Shown here in pieces: positions 38,709-49,338 of a DNA stretch of 64,000 bases. A model generated the notes under the pieces. The model was not told where the DNA came from, did no database searches, and was given only the letters and a program-made list of their open reading frames with translations. Position 1 is the first letter of the stretch, and each line of letters begins with the position of its first letter. The position numbers and the translations under genes are program-made. The stretch spans positions 1 through 64,000 of the forward strand of contig NZ_JAQQLA010000003.1 in assembly GCF_028548395.1 (NCBI RefSeq), in the 5' to 3' direction. The stretch is from Vogesella indigofera (GTDB lineage: Bacteria > Pseudomonadota > Gammaproteobacteria > Burkholderiales > Chromobacteriaceae).

Positions 38709-40469
38709 TTAGCCGCCGCTTTGCTGGCGTTGCAGCAACGGCAGGAACTCGTCGGCCGGGCTGTAACCGATGAGGCGTTGCTGCTCCTTGCCGTGGCGGT
38801 CGAAGAAGATCATGCCCGGCGGGCCGTACAGGCTGAAGCGTTGCAGCAGCACCTGGTGTTCCGGCAGGTTGGCGGTGACGTCGGCCTTCAGTAGCACCAC
38901 CTTGGCCATGGCCTGTTGTACCGCCGGGTCGCGGAAGGTGGTGTCTTCCATCTCGATGCAGGACACGCACCAGTCGGCATAGAAATCCAGTAGTACCGGC
39001 TGGCCGCGGGCGGCATTAAGGGCGGCATCCAGCTCGGCCACGCTGCCGATCGTGCGGAACTGCGGCTTGCTGCTGTTGCCGGCGGTGGCGCCGAGTGCTG
39101 CCAGCGGGTAGCGGGCCGATTTGGCGCCGCTGAACACGCCGATCAGCTGCAGGGTGGCAACCAGCGCCAGTAGCAGGCCCAGTGCCTTGCCCAGCTTGAG
39201 CACGGACGACGCATTCGGCGGCAGCGGATCAAACGCTTTCAGGAACACCGAACTGGCCAGCGCCAGTGCCGCCCACAGCAGCATCACCACGATGGCGGGC
39301 AGGAAAGGCGTCGCCAGCCAGATGGCCACCGCCAGCATCACCACGCCGAACACCGCCTTGACCGTCTTCATCCACATGCCGGCCTTGGGTAGCACGTGGC
39401 CGCCAAAGGTGCCGACGATGACCAGCGGCAGGCCTAGCCCCATCGCCATGGCGTAGAGGGCGACACCGCCCAGCCAGGCATCGCCGGTCTGGCCGATGTA
39501 GCCCAGCGCCAGCGCCAGCGGCGGGCCGACGCAGGGGCCGATCAGCAGCGCCGACAGCACGCCCATGCCGAACACGGTCACGATATGGCCGCCGGACAGG
39601 CGGTTGCTGGAGGCGGCGAGGCGGGTCTGCCAGCTGGACGGCAGCTGGATGGACACGATATCGAACATGCCCAGCGCAAACACCACCATCAGCAGGCTGG
39701 CGCCGAGGATCACCGCCGGCTGCTGCAGCCACACGCTGAGCAGGCTGCCGGTCAGGCCGGCCACGATGCCGATGGCGGTGTAGCTGACCGCCAGACCCTG
39801 CACATAGGTCAGCGCCAGCAAGAAGCCGCGACGACGGGTGAGGTGCTGGCCCTGGCCGGCAATCAGCGAGGACACGATAGGCAGCAGCGGGTACATGCAG
39901 GCGGTGAACGCCATGCCCAGACCGGCGGCAAAGAAGGCCGCCAGCGTGGCGACCAGGCCTTCGCGCGGCGACGGCGAGCGGTTGTCGACCTGCGGTGCGG
40001 GCGGCTGCAGCCAGGGCGACAGCGTCTTACTGCCACCGCCGATGGCGAGGGTGTGGGTGTAGGGCGGGTAGCACAGGCCGGCATCGGCACAGCCCTGTAC
40101 CGTGGCCTTGAGGGTGAACTGCTGCGGCGCGTCCGGACGCAGCGTCAGCAGCATCACGGTCGCCCCCGGTGGATAGGTGGCCTGCTTGCCGAAGTAGGGG
40201 TCATCCTTGGGCTTGCCGGCGGGCAGCGCCTGCTGCGTGATTAGCGCGGCCGGTATCGTCTCGAAGCGGCTGCGGTCGCGGTACAGGTAGTAGCCGTCGG
40301 CTACGGTCACCGTCAGCCGCAGCCGCGTTCCCTGGCGTTCGGCGGTGACGGCAAAGGCCTGCTCCGGCGGCAGCAGGTCGTCCTGATCCAGCGCGTGGGC
40401 AAGGTGGGGCAGCAGCAGGCTCAGCCACAGCAGGCAGCGGGTGAGGAAAGAGAAAATACGCTTGTTCAT
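38709..40469 (-). CDS. dsbD: Thiol:disulfide interchange protein DsbD
   Basis: 586 residues, full length. Three parts are visible: a signal peptide and periplasmic alpha domain with cysteines in VQGCADAGLCYPP; eight membrane spans with conserved cysteines in FTACMYPLLPIVSS and LIGPCVGPPLALALG; and a C-terminal thioredoxin-like gamma domain with YADWCVSCIEME. DsbD carries electrons from cytosolic thioredoxin to DsbC and cytochrome c maturation proteins. It stands alone and is divergent from the hydrolase gene. Confidence 0.95.
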   Translation of the reverse strand: MNKRIFSFLTRCLLWLSLLLPHLAHALDQDDLLPPEQAFAVTAERQGTRLRLTVTVADGYYLYRDRSRFETIPAALITQQALPAGKPKDDPYFGKQATYPPGATVMLLTLRPDAPQQFTLKATVQGCADAGLCYPPYTHTLAIGGGSKTLSPWLQPPAPQVDNRSPSPREGLVATLAAFFAAGLGMAFTACMYPLLPIVSSLIAGQGQHLTRRRGFLLALTYVQGLAVSYTAIGIVAGLTGSLLSVWLQQPAVILGASLLMVVFALGMFDIVSIQLPSSWQTRLAASSNRLSGGHIVTVFGMGVLSALLIGPCVGPPLALALGYIGQTGDAWLGGVALYAMAMGLGLPLVIVGTFGGHVLPKAGMWMKTVKAVFGVVMLAVAIWLATPFLPAIVVMLLWAALALASSVFLKAFDPLPPNASSVLKLGKALGLLLALVATLQLIGVFSGAKSARYPLAALGATAGNSSKPQFRTIGSVAELDAALNAARGQPVLLDFYADWCVSCIEMEDTTFRDPAVQQAMAKVVLLKADVTANLPEHQVLLQRFSLYGPPGMIFFDRHGKEQQRLIGYSPADEFLPLLQRQQSGG

Positions 40470-40598
40470 GACCTTGTGACCGCCAAAACGACGGTGCCTT
40501 GATAAGTTGTTGCGACGGTGCTGCCGTGGCTAAACGCACTGCCCTTATTTTGCCAAGCAAACGCTTGATATAATATGGGGCAACGAGGAGCGCCTGCC

Positions 40599-41384
40599 AT
40601 GACCACCATCATTCATTTTGCCCACGCCAACAGCTTTCCGGCGTCGGTGTACCGCAAGTTGCACCAGTCACTGCGCGAACAGGGCTGCCACGTCGGCTAC
40701 CTTGACTGCATCGGCCACGATCCACGCTATCCAGTGACCGACTGTTGGCCGCATCTGGTTGAGGAGACCGTTGCCTACCTGCGTCAGCATTATGACCGGC
40801 CGGTGGTCGGCGTCGGACATTCGCTGGGCGGTTTCATCCTGTTTTTTGCCGCCATTCGCCATCCGGAGCTGTTCAGCAAGCTGATCATCCTCGATTCGCC
40901 GTTGATGGGGCCGCTGCGCTCGCGAGGCATCTGGCTGGCGAAAAAGCTGGGCTTCATCGACCGCGTGACGCCGGGTGGCAATACCCTGAAGCGGCGAGAC
41001 AACTGGGCCAGCATCGAATCGGTGTACGACTATTTCGCACGCAAGCCGATGTTTGCCCGCTTCGACCCCGACTGCCTGCACGACTATGCTGCGCTGGGCA
41101 CGGTGGCGACCGCCGATGGTGGCCGCCAGCTGAAATTCCGGCCGGCGATCGAAAACGCGATCTACAACACGCTGCCGCATTCGGTGCCGCGCTACAAGGG
41201 ACAGCTGCGGGTGCCGACGGTGTTTGTCGCCGGCGAGAGCAGCGACGTGCTGACGCCGGCCGATCTGGCCTATATTCGCAAGCACTTCGCTGTGAACATC
41301 ATCGTGCAAAAAGGTTCACACCTGTTTCCGCTGGAGCAGCCGCAGGCCACGGCCGAACTGATCATGGCGCAACTGGCCGGCTGA
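40599..41384 (+). CDS. Alpha/beta hydrolase
   Basis: 261 residues. The nucleophile elbow GHSLGG (serine near residue 76) lies in VVGVGHSLGGFILFF, an acid is likely in VFVAGESSDVLTP, and the histidine is in KGSHLFPLEQP. There is no signal peptide. MTTIIHFAHANSFPASVYRK resembles cytosolic esterases of unknown substrate. GAGGAG precedes the ATG, and TATAAT at 40569-40574 is a likely -10 box. It converges with mnmC, their stops being two bases apart. Confidence 0.85.
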   Translation: MTTIIHFAHANSFPASVYRKLHQSLREQGCHVGYLDCIGHDPRYPVTDCWPHLVEETVAYLRQHYDRPVVGVGHSLGGFILFFAAIRHPELFSKLIILDSPLMGPLRSRGIWLAKKLGFIDRVTPGGNTLKRRDNWASIESVYDYFARKPMFARFDPDCLHDYAALGTVATADGGRQLKFRPAIENAIYNTLPHSVPRYKGQLRVPTVFVAGESSDVLTPADLAYIRKHFAVNIIVQKGSHLFPLEQPQATAELIMAQLAG

Positions 41385-41385
41385 C

Positions 41386-43374
41386 TCAATCGCGGTGTTT
41401 CTGGCGGATCAGGTCGCGCACCAGGAAGCGGCTGGGGTTGACGGCATCCATGATGCTGCTCGGCAGCGGCGCCGGCTCGTCGTTCAGCAGGCTGGCGATG
41501 ATTTCGCCGGCCAGCGGCGCGGTGACCATGCCGCGCGAGCCGTGGGCGGTGCTGACATACAGCCCCCTGATCAGCGGCGCTTCGGCGGCCAGCTTCAGCG
41601 AGGCATCGCGTGCCAGCGGCTGGTAGCGGTCGAGGAAGGCGTCGCGATCGACGACGGCACCGACCATCGGCAGGTAGTCCGGGCTGGTACAGCGCAGCGC
41701 AGCGCGGCCTTGGCACTGTGCCGGGGTGATGCCGTCACCACCCAGCGCCTGGTACAGCCGTGGCGCCATGCCGGCCAGCATCGCCAGGTTTTCTGTGTGC
41801 TCGGCGTCGTTGGCCGCCAGATCCTCGTACTCGAACTTGAAGGTGGCGCCGAGGCAGTGCCGGTCCTGGCGTGCGGGAGCGATATAGCCCTCGCCGCACA
41901 GCACGGTTTGCAGCCGGCCGCTGGCGGCGGTGGCGGCCAGCTCTGTGACCTGGCCGCGGATGCGCTTCACCGGCAGGTAGTAGGTCGGGTCGAACTGCAT
42001 GGTGTCGTTGGCGGTGGCGACCACGGCAATGCTGCCGATCGCCAGCGGGTCGCTGCTGCCCATTGCCACCCAGCCGCCGTCTGCCGGGTTTTGCGCCAGC
42101 TCGGTCACCGCTTCCCCCAGGCGCAGGGTGATGTTGGGGTGATCCAGTAGCGTGTTGACCAGGCTGGGCGGGTTCAGCCAGCCGCCCTGCTCGAAGTAGA
42201 GGCCACCTTGCGGTACCTCGATGCCGGCGATGGCGGAGGCTTCGGCGGCATCGACGCGGCGCAGGATGTGCGGCGACAGCCCGGCGGCGGCCAGCCCTTG
42301 CTGGCGTTTCTCTTCGGCCGTGTCACCTGCCAGCTGCAGTACGCCGCAGCGCCGCCACTGCACGCCATCTTCCGGCAGCAGCTGGCTTAGCGTGCGCAGG
42401 GTGTAGCCGTAGCCGGACAGCACCAGCTGGGTCAGCGGGGTGAAGTGTGGCGACAGCTTGGTGTACAGCACGCCCTGCGGGTTGCCGGAGGCTTCCTGCG
42501 CCGCCAGCGGGTGGCGGTCGAGCACGGTGACCTGCCAGCCGCGGTTGGCCAGGCTGCGCGCGACGCTGGCCCCGGCGATGCCGGCGCCGATCACCACCGC
42601 GCTGCGTTCGCTGATGGTTTGCTGCGGGAGCGCGTACCATGGCGCGCGCCATTCGGCGAGCGGCGGGTGCTGCAGTTGGCCGCGCGTCATGTCCCGCTTT
42701 TTGCCGTGACCGGCGACTTTCTCGATGCTGAAGCCGGCGTCTTCCAGCCCGCGGCGCACGATGCCGGCGCTGGTGAAGGTGGCTAGCGTGGTGCCGCGGT
42801 GCGACAGCCGTGCCATGTGCTGGAACAGCGCCGGCTGCCACATCTCCGGATTCTTGGCCGGGGCGAAGCCGTCGAGGAACCAGGCGTCGATGCGCGCCTC
42901 CAGTAGCGGGAGGGTTTCCAGCACGTCGCCGATCAACAGCGTCAGGATCACGCGGCCGTTTTCCAGCACGAAGCGGTGCCAGCCCGGCGCCATGGCGTCG
43001 TATTGCTGCTGCAGCGCCGTGGCCTGGGCGGCCAGCTCCGGCCACATCGCCTGCGCCTGTACAAGGTCGGCGGCGGTGAGCGGGTGTTTCTCGGTGCTGA
43101 CAAAAGACAGTCGGGCACTGGCCGGCGCGTGCTGCAGGAAGCACTGCCAGGCGACCAGGAAGTTCAGGCCGGTGCCAAAGCCGGTTTCACCGATGCTGAA
43201 CAGTTGTTCCGGCGCCAGCGCCGCGAAGCGCTGCGGCAGCTGGTTGTGCTCGATAAACACGTGACGCGTTTCATCAAGGCCGCTTTCCCGGGAAAAGTAG
43301 ACGTCGCCGTAATCGGCGGAAACGGGTTGACCGGAGCTCCAGTCAAGACGGGCGGGCGGAAAAGCTTGGCTCAT
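41386..43374 (-). CDS. mnmC: Bifunctional tRNA mnm5s2U34 enzyme MnmC
   Basis: 662 residues with two enzyme halves. The N-terminal methyltransferase (about 1-240) has SIGETGFGTGLNFLVAW and a conserved WFLDGFAPAKNPEMW. The C-terminal FAD oxidase (about 260-660) has VIGAGIAGASVARSLANRGWQV and ends with GSRGMVTAPLAGEIIASLL. The enzyme removes the carboxymethyl group from cmnm5s2U and then methylates nm5s2U at the tRNA wobble position. The start M-S-Q-A-F-P was chosen because upstream residues are unlike the family. Confidence 0.95.
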   Translation of the reverse strand: MSQAFPPARLDWSSGQPVSADYGDVYFSRESGLDETRHVFIEHNQLPQRFAALAPEQLFSIGETGFGTGLNFLVAWQCFLQHAPASARLSFVSTEKHPLTAADLVQAQAMWPELAAQATALQQQYDAMAPGWHRFVLENGRVILTLLIGDVLETLPLLEARIDAWFLDGFAPAKNPEMWQPALFQHMARLSHRGTTLATFTSAGIVRRGLEDAGFSIEKVAGHGKKRDMTRGQLQHPPLAEWRAPWYALPQQTISERSAVVIGAGIAGASVARSLANRGWQVTVLDRHPLAAQEASGNPQGVLYTKLSPHFTPLTQLVLSGYGYTLRTLSQLLPEDGVQWRRCGVLQLAGDTAEEKRQQGLAAAGLSPHILRRVDAAEASAIAGIEVPQGGLYFEQGGWLNPPSLVNTLLDHPNITLRLGEAVTELAQNPADGGWVAMGSSDPLAIGSIAVVATANDTMQFDPTYYLPVKRIRGQVTELAATAASGRLQTVLCGEGYIAPARQDRHCLGATFKFEYEDLAANDAEHTENLAMLAGMAPRLYQALGGDGITPAQCQGRAALRCTSPDYLPMVGAVVDRDAFLDRYQPLARDASLKLAAEAPLIRGLYVSTAHGSRGMVTAPLAGEIIASLLNDEPAPLPSSIMDAVNPSRFLVRDLIRQKHRD

Positions 43375-43468
43375 GATGGGGTGCTGACTTTGCGAATGGC
43401 CGGTGCGCAACCGGCCAGGGGTCTGTAAATGGCTGGGCGCTATTGTCCGGCAGCAGGGCGGACGCCGC

Positions 43469-43501
43469 AAGGTTGGCCGCAGGCGGATTGCGGCCAACCT
43501 T
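43469..43501. repeat. DUS-like inverted pair between acs and mnmC
   Basis: Exact AAGGTTGGCCGCA at 43469-43481 and exact reverse at 43489-43501, loop seven bases, 82 bases past the acs stop. Confidence 0.92.
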
Positions 43502-43582
43502 GTGTTGCCGCAAATAAAAAGAACCGCACGGTGATAGCAGCACGCGTGCGGTTTACAAGGACAGCTCGGGGGGAGAGGCCGC

Positions 43583-45553
43583 TCAGCTGGCACTCTCCTG
43601 CAATTGGCTCAGGATCTGCGGGTTTTCCAGCGTCGACACGTCCTGGGCGATTTCCTCGCCGCGGGCGATGGAACGCAACAGGCGGCGCATGATCTTGCCG
43701 GAACGGGTTTTCGGCAGGTTGTCGCCGAAACGGATGTCGTCCGGTTGCGCCAGCTTGCCGATCTCGTGCGCCACCCAGTTTTTCAGTTCCGCGGTCAGGC
43801 GCTTGGCCTCCTCGCCGGTCGGGCGCGGGCCTTTCAGCACCACAAAGGCGACCACCGCCTCGCCCTTGACCTCGTGCGGCTTGCCGACCACCGCGGCTTC
43901 CGCCACCAGCGGGTTGGCTACCAGCGCCGATTCGATTTCCATGGTGCCGAGACGGTGGCCGGACACGTTCAGCACATCGTCGATGCGGCCCATGATCCAG
44001 AAGTAGCCGCTTTCATCGCGGTTGGCGGAGTCGCCGGCAAGGTAGTACTGGCCGTTGAATTCTTCCGGGAAGTAGGTGCTCTTGAAGCGCTCCGGGTCGT
44101 TCCAGATGGTGCGCACCAGCGACGGGAACGGCCGCTTGATGACCAGGAAGCCGCCCTTGCCCGGCTCTACCGGGGCACCGGACTCATCGACGATGTCGGC
44201 CATGATGCCGGGCAGCGGCAGGGTGCAGGAACCGGGTTTGGTGGCGATGGCGCCGGGCAGCGGCGCGATCATCGCGGAGCCGGTTTCGGTCTGCCACCAG
44301 GTGTCGACGATCGGGCAGCGCTCGCTGCCGACCATCTCGTAGTACCACATCCATGCCTCGGGATTGATCGGCTCGCCGACTGTGCCGAGCAGGCGCAGGC
44401 TGGACAGGTCGTACTGTTTCGGCAGTTCGGCACCGAGCTTGATCAGGGTGCGGATCGCGGTTGGTGCAGTGTAGAAGGTGGTGACCTTGTGTTGCTCGAT
44501 CATGCGCCAGAAGCGGCCGGCGTCGGGATAGGTCGGCACGCCTTCGAAAATGACCTGGGTGGCTCCCATGCCCAGTGGACCGTAGCACACGTAGGAGTGG
44601 CCGGTGATCCAGCCGACATCGGCGGTGCACCAAAACACGTCGCTGGGCTTGTAGTCGAACACCCAACGGAAACTGTTGAGGGCACCGAGCAGGTAGCCGG
44701 CGCTGCTGTGCTGGATGCCTTTCGGACGGCCGGTGGAGCCGGAGGTGTACAGAATAAACAACGGATCGTCGGCCTGCATCCATTCTGGCTCGCAGGATTC
44801 CGGCTGGCCGTCGATCAGCTTGTGCCACCAGATGTCGCGGCCGTCGTGCCAGGTGCTGGCACCGCTATTGGTGCGTTGGTAGACCACGGTGGCGATCACC
44901 GTTTCGCTGCCCGGCATCGCCAGCGCCTCGTCGACCATCGCTTTCAGCGGCACGATCTTGCCACCGCGCAGGCCTTCGTTGGCGGTGACCACCACTTTGG
45001 CGCCGGCATCCTGGATGCGGTCGTGTACCGCGCCGGCGGAGAAGCCGCCAAATACCACCGAGTGGATGGCGCCGATGCGGGCGCAGGCCTGCATCGCGAC
45101 GATGGCTTCGATCACCATCGGCATGTAGATCACCACGCGGTCGCCTTTGCTGACGCCCAGCGATTTCAGGCCGTTGGCGAACTGGCAGACGCGGCGGTGC
45201 AGTTCGGAATAGGTGACACGGGTGACCTCGCCGTCATCCGCTTCGAAAATGAGGGCAATCTTGTTGGCATTGACTGCCAGATGGCGATCCAGACAGTTGT
45301 AGGAAACGTTGAGCACGCCATCGTCGAACCATTTGAAGAACGGTGCATTGCTGTCGTCCAGTACGCGCGAGAACGGCTTTTTCCAGCTGATCAGCTCTCG
45401 CGCCAGATCCCCCCAGAAGGACAGGTAGTGATCGTCAGCCTGTTCGCACAGGGCGTAGTAGGCGTCCGGCCCGGAAACCGTGGCCTTGCGGCGGAAGTCT
45501 TCTGCCGGGTCAAAGCTGCGGGTTTCGCGCAGGATGGAGTCAAGAGTAGACAT
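43583..45553 (-). CDS. acs: Acetyl-CoA synthetase
   Basis: 656 residues, full length. It activates acetate with ATP and CoA. Visible motifs are the P-loop [16 protein letters not shown], the adenylate site [10 protein letters not shown], the hinge and CoA region [35 protein letters not shown], and the regulatory lysine motif [14 protein letters not shown], the usual target of reversible acetylation. The start M-S-T-L-D-S has AAGGAA upstream. It lies 79 bases after actP on the same strand, with a strong palindrome between them. Confidence 0.97.
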   Translation of the reverse strand: MSTLDSILRETRSFDPAEDFRRKATVSGPDAYYALCEQADDHYLSFWGDLARELISWKKPFSRVLDDSNAPFFKWFDDGVLNVSYNCLDRHLAVNANKIALIFEADDGEVTRVTYSELHRRVCQFANGLKSLGVSKGDRVVIYMPMVIEAIVAMQACARIGAIHSVVFGGFSAGAVHDRIQDAGAKVVVTANEGLRGGKIVPLKAMVDEALAMPGSETVIATVVYQRTNSGASTWHDGRDIWWHKLIDGQPESCEPEWMQADDPLFILYTSGSTGRPKGIQHSSAGYLLGALNSFRWVFDYKPSDVFWCTADVGWITGHSYVCYGPLGMGATQVIFEGVPTYPDAGRFWRMIEQHKVTTFYTAPTAIRTLIKLGAELPKQYDLSSLRLLGTVGEPINPEAWMWYYEMVGSERCPIVDTWWQTETGSAMIAPLPGAIATKPGSCTLPLPGIMADIVDESGAPVEPGKGGFLVIKRPFPSLVRTIWNDPERFKSTYFPEEFNGQYYLAGDSANRDESGYFWIMGRIDDVLNVSGHRLGTMEIESALVANPLVAEAAVVGKPHEVKGEAVVAFVVLKGPRPTGEEAKRLTAELKNWVAHEIGKLAQPDDIRFGDNLPKTRSGKIMRRLLRSIARGEEIAQDVSTLENPQILSQLQESAS

Positions 45554-45590
45554 AAAGCGTTCCTTGCAAACATGATTCGCGGACAGCAAC

Positions 45591-45616
45591 TGGCCGCACC
45601 CGTACGGGTGCGGCCA
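45591..45616. repeat. 26-bp perfect palindrome between actP and acs
   Basis: TGGCCGCACCCGT and its exact complement run without a loop, followed on the plus strand by ATTTTT. The outer TGGCCGCA is the core of the DUS-like 13-mer. It could attenuate actP-to-acs read-through or protect an mRNA end. Confidence 0.7.
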
Positions 45617-45632
45617 TTTTTACACGACTCGC

Positions 45633-47312
45633 TTAGTGTTTGGATGCACCTGCGGCACCAATACCGGTCATCGAGCGTACGAACTGTGCTTCGAACTTGG
45701 CTTTTTCTTCAACCGCCGACTTGGACTTGTCGAGTACCGAGATCAGCCAGGTGAACACGAAGGCCAGGGTGATCGAGAAGATCGCCGGGTTCTTGTACGG
45801 GAACAGTGCGGTTTCATGCTTCAGCACGTCTACCCATACCGCCGGGCCCATCACGATCAGGCCAACTGCGGAGATCAGGCCGATGAAGCCGCCGACTACC
45901 GCACCGCGAGTGGTCAGGCCTTTCCAGAACATGGACAGGAACAGTACCGGGAAGTTGGCGGAAGCAGCGATCGAGAAGGCCAGACCAACCATGAAGGCGA
46001 TGTTCTGCTTTTCAAACAGCAGGCCGAGCAGAATCGCGATCACGCCCAGTACCACGGTGGTGATCTTCGATACACGGATCTCGTCGGCTTCGTTGGCTTT
46101 ACCCTTCTTGATCACGGAAGCGTACAGGTCGTGCGATACCGCCGAGGCACCGGACAGGGCCAGACCGGCAACCACTGCCAGGATGGTGGCGAAGGCAACC
46201 GCCGAGATGAAGCCGAGGAACAGGTCACCACCAACCGCATTAGCCAGATGGATCGCCGCCATGTTGCTGCCACCGATCAGCTGGGTCACTTCCTTGCCGT
46301 TCTTGACCACGGTTTCCATCATCGATGGCTGTTCCAGCAGCAGCATGATCGCGCCGAAGCCGATGATGAAGGTCAGGATGTAGAAGTAGCCGATGAAGCC
46401 GGTCGCGTAGAACACCGATTTACGGGCTTCCTTGGCGTCGGACACGGTGAAGAAGCGCATCAGGATGTGTGGCAGACCGGCGGTACCGAACATCAGTGCC
46501 AGGCCCAGCGAGATGGAGTCGATCGGATCAGCCTTGCCCGGTGCCATGATTTCGGCGCCCTTGGCGTGGATGGCGACCGCTTTCTGGAACATCATCTCAG
46601 GACTGAAGCCAACGGTGGCCAGTACCATGAAGGCCATGAAGCTGGCACCGCCAAGCAGGATGACGGCCTTGATGATCTGTACCCAGGTAGTGGCCAGCAT
46701 GCCGCCGAAGGTGACGTACATCACCATCAGGATGCCAACCAGAACCACCGCGGAGGAGTAGCTCATGCCGAACAGCAGCTGGATCAGCTTGCCGGCACCA
46801 ACCATCTGCGCGATCAGGTACAGCGCCACCACCACCAGGGTGCCGGTTGCGGCAAAGGTCCGTACCGGCGTCTGTTGCAGACGGTAGGAGGCAACGTCGG
46901 CAAAGGTGAACTTGCCGAGGTTGCGCAGGCGTTCTGCCACCAGGAACAGGATGACCGGCCAGCCGACCAGGAAGCCGATGGAGTAGATCAGGCCATCGTA
47001 ACCCTTGTCGAACACCATCGCCGAGATACCGAGGAAGGAAGCGGCGGACATGTAGTCACCGGCAATCGCCAGACCGTTCTGGAAACCGGTAATGCCGCCA
47101 CCGGCGGTATAGAAGTCACTGGCGGAGCGGGTGCGTCGCGATGCCCAGTAGGTAATACCCATGGTGAAGGCGACAAACAGGAAGAACATGATGATGGCGT
47201 GCCAGTTGGTCGCCTGCTTGGTGACTTCGCCTTCAAAGGCGCCGGCAGCCAGGGCCAGAGCCGGCAGGCCGGTCAACGCGGTGGCGCAGAGGGTTTTCGT
47301 CCAGCTTTTCAT
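45633..47312 (-). CDS. actP: Cation/acetate symporter ActP
   Basis: 559 residues, about 13 membrane spans plus a cleavable signal peptide ([15 protein letters not shown]). It is a sodium:solute symporter family member that imports acetate. Conserved blocks are [41 protein letters not shown] and [15 protein letters not shown]. With yjcH upstream (overlap of four bases) and acs downstream it forms a complete acetate uptake and activation unit. Confidence 0.96.
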   Translation of the reverse strand: MKSWTKTLCATALTGLPALALAAGAFEGEVTKQATNWHAIIMFFLFVAFTMGITYWASRRTRSASDFYTAGGGITGFQNGLAIAGDYMSAASFLGISAMVFDKGYDGLIYSIGFLVGWPVILFLVAERLRNLGKFTFADVASYRLQQTPVRTFAATGTLVVVALYLIAQMVGAGKLIQLLFGMSYSSAVVLVGILMVMYVTFGGMLATTWVQIIKAVILLGGASFMAFMVLATVGFSPEMMFQKAVAIHAKGAEIMAPGKADPIDSISLGLALMFGTAGLPHILMRFFTVSDAKEARKSVFYATGFIGYFYILTFIIGFGAIMLLLEQPSMMETVVKNGKEVTQLIGGSNMAAIHLANAVGGDLFLGFISAVAFATILAVVAGLALSGASAVSHDLYASVIKKGKANEADEIRVSKITTVVLGVIAILLGLLFEKQNIAFMVGLAFSIAASANFPVLFLSMFWKGLTTRGAVVGGFIGLISAVGLIVMGPAVWVDVLKHETALFPYKNPAIFSITLAFVFTWLISVLDKSKSAVEEKAKFEAQFVRSMTGIGAAGASKH

Positions 47313-47617
47313 TGTTTGGCATCCTCGACGATTTGTTGGTTCAGTTGGTCAAACTCGGTATTGGCCTTGCGGACATAGATGCCGGTCAGGACGAATGCCG
47401 AGATGATGATGAAAATGCCAACCGGAATGCCGACCGTAGTGGTTCCGCCCGACAGCGATGCACCAAGTACATTGGGTGCGAAGGCCAGCACCAGGATAAA
47501 GCCGTAGTAGATAGCCAGCATCAGGATACTCAGCTGCCAGCCAAGGCGGGTCCGCTTGTGAACAAGCTCTTTGAATTTGGGGTTGCTTTGTACCCGTGTA
47601 AGGATATCTTCATTCAT
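47309..47617 (-). CDS. yjcH: DUF485 membrane protein YjcH
   Basis: 102 residues with two membrane spans (about 30-50 and 62-84) and the family segment [32 protein letters not shown]. YjcH proteins nearly always precede actP; their job is not established but is presumed to support the symporter. GGAGGAG precedes the ATG. It is the first gene of the yjcH-actP-acs group. Confidence 0.93.
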   Translation of the reverse strand: MNEDILTRVQSNPKFKELVHKRTRLGWQLSILMLAIYYGFILVLAFAPNVLGASLSGGTTTVGIPVGIFIIISAFVLTGIYVRKANTEFDQLNQQIVEDAKQ

Positions 47618-47935
47618 CGTTGTCTCCTCCCATTTCTCGCCGGCCGCAAGTGCGGTTAGCGTGTGCCTGCAATCTAAAAGTCGACTCGCCGATGTGGCTA
47701 ATCGTTTTTTCTGATAGCAGGAATTAACTTCACCGTTTTTTTTGGGAATTTTTCTTTTTTATTAGGCACTTGCATTCGAGTATTTACTTTATTGATGGAG
47801 GATATCAGCAATCGTTATCCAGCTTTTTGTGTGCATGCCTTGTGGGTTGGTGGGGAACTTGTACAAAATGGCCAAAAACCCGCCTTTGCAATGCAAAAGT
47901 AGCGCGCCCCCAGCCGATCAGGAGAGTCGTCCAGC
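47618..47935. other. Gene-free divergent region between yjcH and the LysR gene
   Basis: 318 bases, notably A+T-rich around 47700-47770 (runs of T and A). It must carry both divergent promoters. I saw no confident -35/-10 pair, no sigma-54 site and no classical palindromic LysR box. Short open frames here lack ribosome sites. Confidence 0.5.
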
Positions 47936-48832
47936 ATGGAAATCTACCAACTGCGCACCTTTGTTACGGTGGCTCAGCAAGGCCATCTGACTCAGGCCGC
48001 CGAGCTGCTTCACTTGTCGCAGCCGGCGGTAACGGCGCAGATTAAGGCCATTGAAGAAGAAGTCGGCATGTCCTTGTTCGAGCGCACGGCGGGTGGGGTG
48101 GTGTTGACGCTGGCTGGGCAGGAGCTGTTGCCGCGTGCGCAGGACATTCTGGTATCGGCGCGGCAGCTGCTTGACCATGCCCGTAGCCTGAAGGGGCCGC
48201 TGAGCGGCAAGGTGCAGATCGGCATTGCGCTGACCCCGGACGTGTTGCGGGTCGGCCCCTGGGTGGCCGGGTTGGCCGAGCGCTTTCCGTTGCTGGAGGT
48301 GTGCCTGCACCAGGGTGTTACCGGCGACGTGCTCAATGCGGTGCGCAAGAAAGAGCTGGACGCCGGTTTCTATCTCGGCAAGAACCCCTACGTCAACGTG
48401 CACACCCTGTTGTTGACCCAGTTGCGCTTGCGCATCGTGATGCCCAAGGGTTGGCTTGCACGGATCAATGCGGCCAACCCCAAGGAGCTGGGGCGCCTGC
48501 CGTGGGTCGGTATTTCCCAGTTTTCCAGTCTGTCGAAGATCGTGTCCGAGCTGTGGCGGGAGCTGAACATCGCCCCGAAAAAGGTATCGGAGTGCGACAA
48601 CCTGTTTACCGCTTCCGAGCTGGTGCAAGCCGGTGTCGGTCTCGCCTTGTTGCGTGAGGAAGATGCGCTTCGTGCCGCCGAGCGCGGCGTGGTCGATCTG
48701 GTGCCGGAGATCGTGAAGATGGCGGAGCTGCAGTTTGTCTATCCGGCCGACCGGGCCGACGACCCGATTCTGCAGACGCTGGTTGCCGGCCTGCAGCCGG
48801 TGTGGGGCCTGAACAGCAACCTTGCTGTCTGA
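47936..48832 (+). CDS. LysR-family transcriptional regulator
   Basis: 298 residues. An N-terminal winged helix-turn-helix (MEIYQLRTFVTVAQQGHLTQAAELLHLSQPAVTAQIKAIEEEVG) is followed by a type 2 periplasmic-binding-like effector domain. AGGAGAG precedes the ATG. It is divergent from yjcH-actP-acs across 318 bases, the classic arrangement of a regulator and its target, so control of acetate uptake is plausible but not shown. The effector is unknown. Confidence 0.9.
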   Translation: MEIYQLRTFVTVAQQGHLTQAAELLHLSQPAVTAQIKAIEEEVGMSLFERTAGGVVLTLAGQELLPRAQDILVSARQLLDHARSLKGPLSGKVQIGIALTPDVLRVGPWVAGLAERFPLLEVCLHQGVTGDVLNAVRKKELDAGFYLGKNPYVNVHTLLLTQLRLRIVMPKGWLARINAANPKELGRLPWVGISQFSSLSKIVSELWRELNIAPKKVSECDNLFTASELVQAGVGLALLREEDALRAAERGVVDLVPEIVKMAELQFVYPADRADDPILQTLVAGLQPVWGLNSNLAV

Positions 48833-48861
48833 TGTCGTCTTACCTAATCCGGGGGCATACT

Positions 48862-49338
48862 ATGGCAACGGTTTTTCAGCAGTATCTCGACGCGGTACAG
48901 GCCAATCAGCAACGCATGTTGGTCGCACAGGCCGATTGTTGGCGTAGCTGGTGCCGGCTATCGTTGCCGACCGCCGGTGCGCCGGGGCTGATCGGGCAGC
49001 TGGATGCGCCGATGATGTCGAGTGCCTCGGTGCTACAGGCATCAGCCGACGCGCAGCATGACCTGCTGCTGGTGCTGGAACGCTGGTTTGGCGAACAGCA
49101 GAAAACCTGGCTGCGGCAGTCGCCGCTGCTCACTACTGCACCCTGTACGCTGCCACTGGATCTCGGCTTTTCCGGCTACCTGATCGCATCGCGTGCCAGC
49201 CGCCAGATCCAGCATTTTGCTTCCACCCGCTTTTCCTATGCCACGCTGTCCGCGGTGCGTGGTGCCCATCACGCTTATCGCAAGTGTCGTAATAACCCTG
49301 TTGCCCCTTCGGTGTTTAATCCGCGCCCGGCCGTCTAG
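48862..49338 (+). CDS. Hypothetical protein, phasin-like in composition
   Basis: 158 residues, not recognised. The first ~110 residues are helical and Gln/Leu-rich (MATVFQQYLDAVQANQQRMLVAQADCW and LLLVLERWFGEQQKTWL), reminiscent of phasins, but no family signature is firm. The C-terminus is basic. GGGGG precedes the ATG and the gene starts 29 bases after the LysR stop, so it may be cotranscribed. Confidence 0.55.
   Translation: MATVFQQYLDAVQANQQRMLVAQADCWRSWCRLSLPTAGAPGLIGQLDAPMMSSASVLQASADAQHDLLLVLERWFGEQQKTWLRQSPLLTTAPCTLPLDLGFSGYLIASRASRQIQHFASTRFSYATLSAVRGAHHAYRKCRNNPVAPSVFNPRPAV

Noticed and set aside
43604..45754. 716-codon open frame on the plus strand opposite acs
   Set aside because: Antisense shadow of acs, which has complete motifs; the alternative product is low-complexity and unlike any protein.
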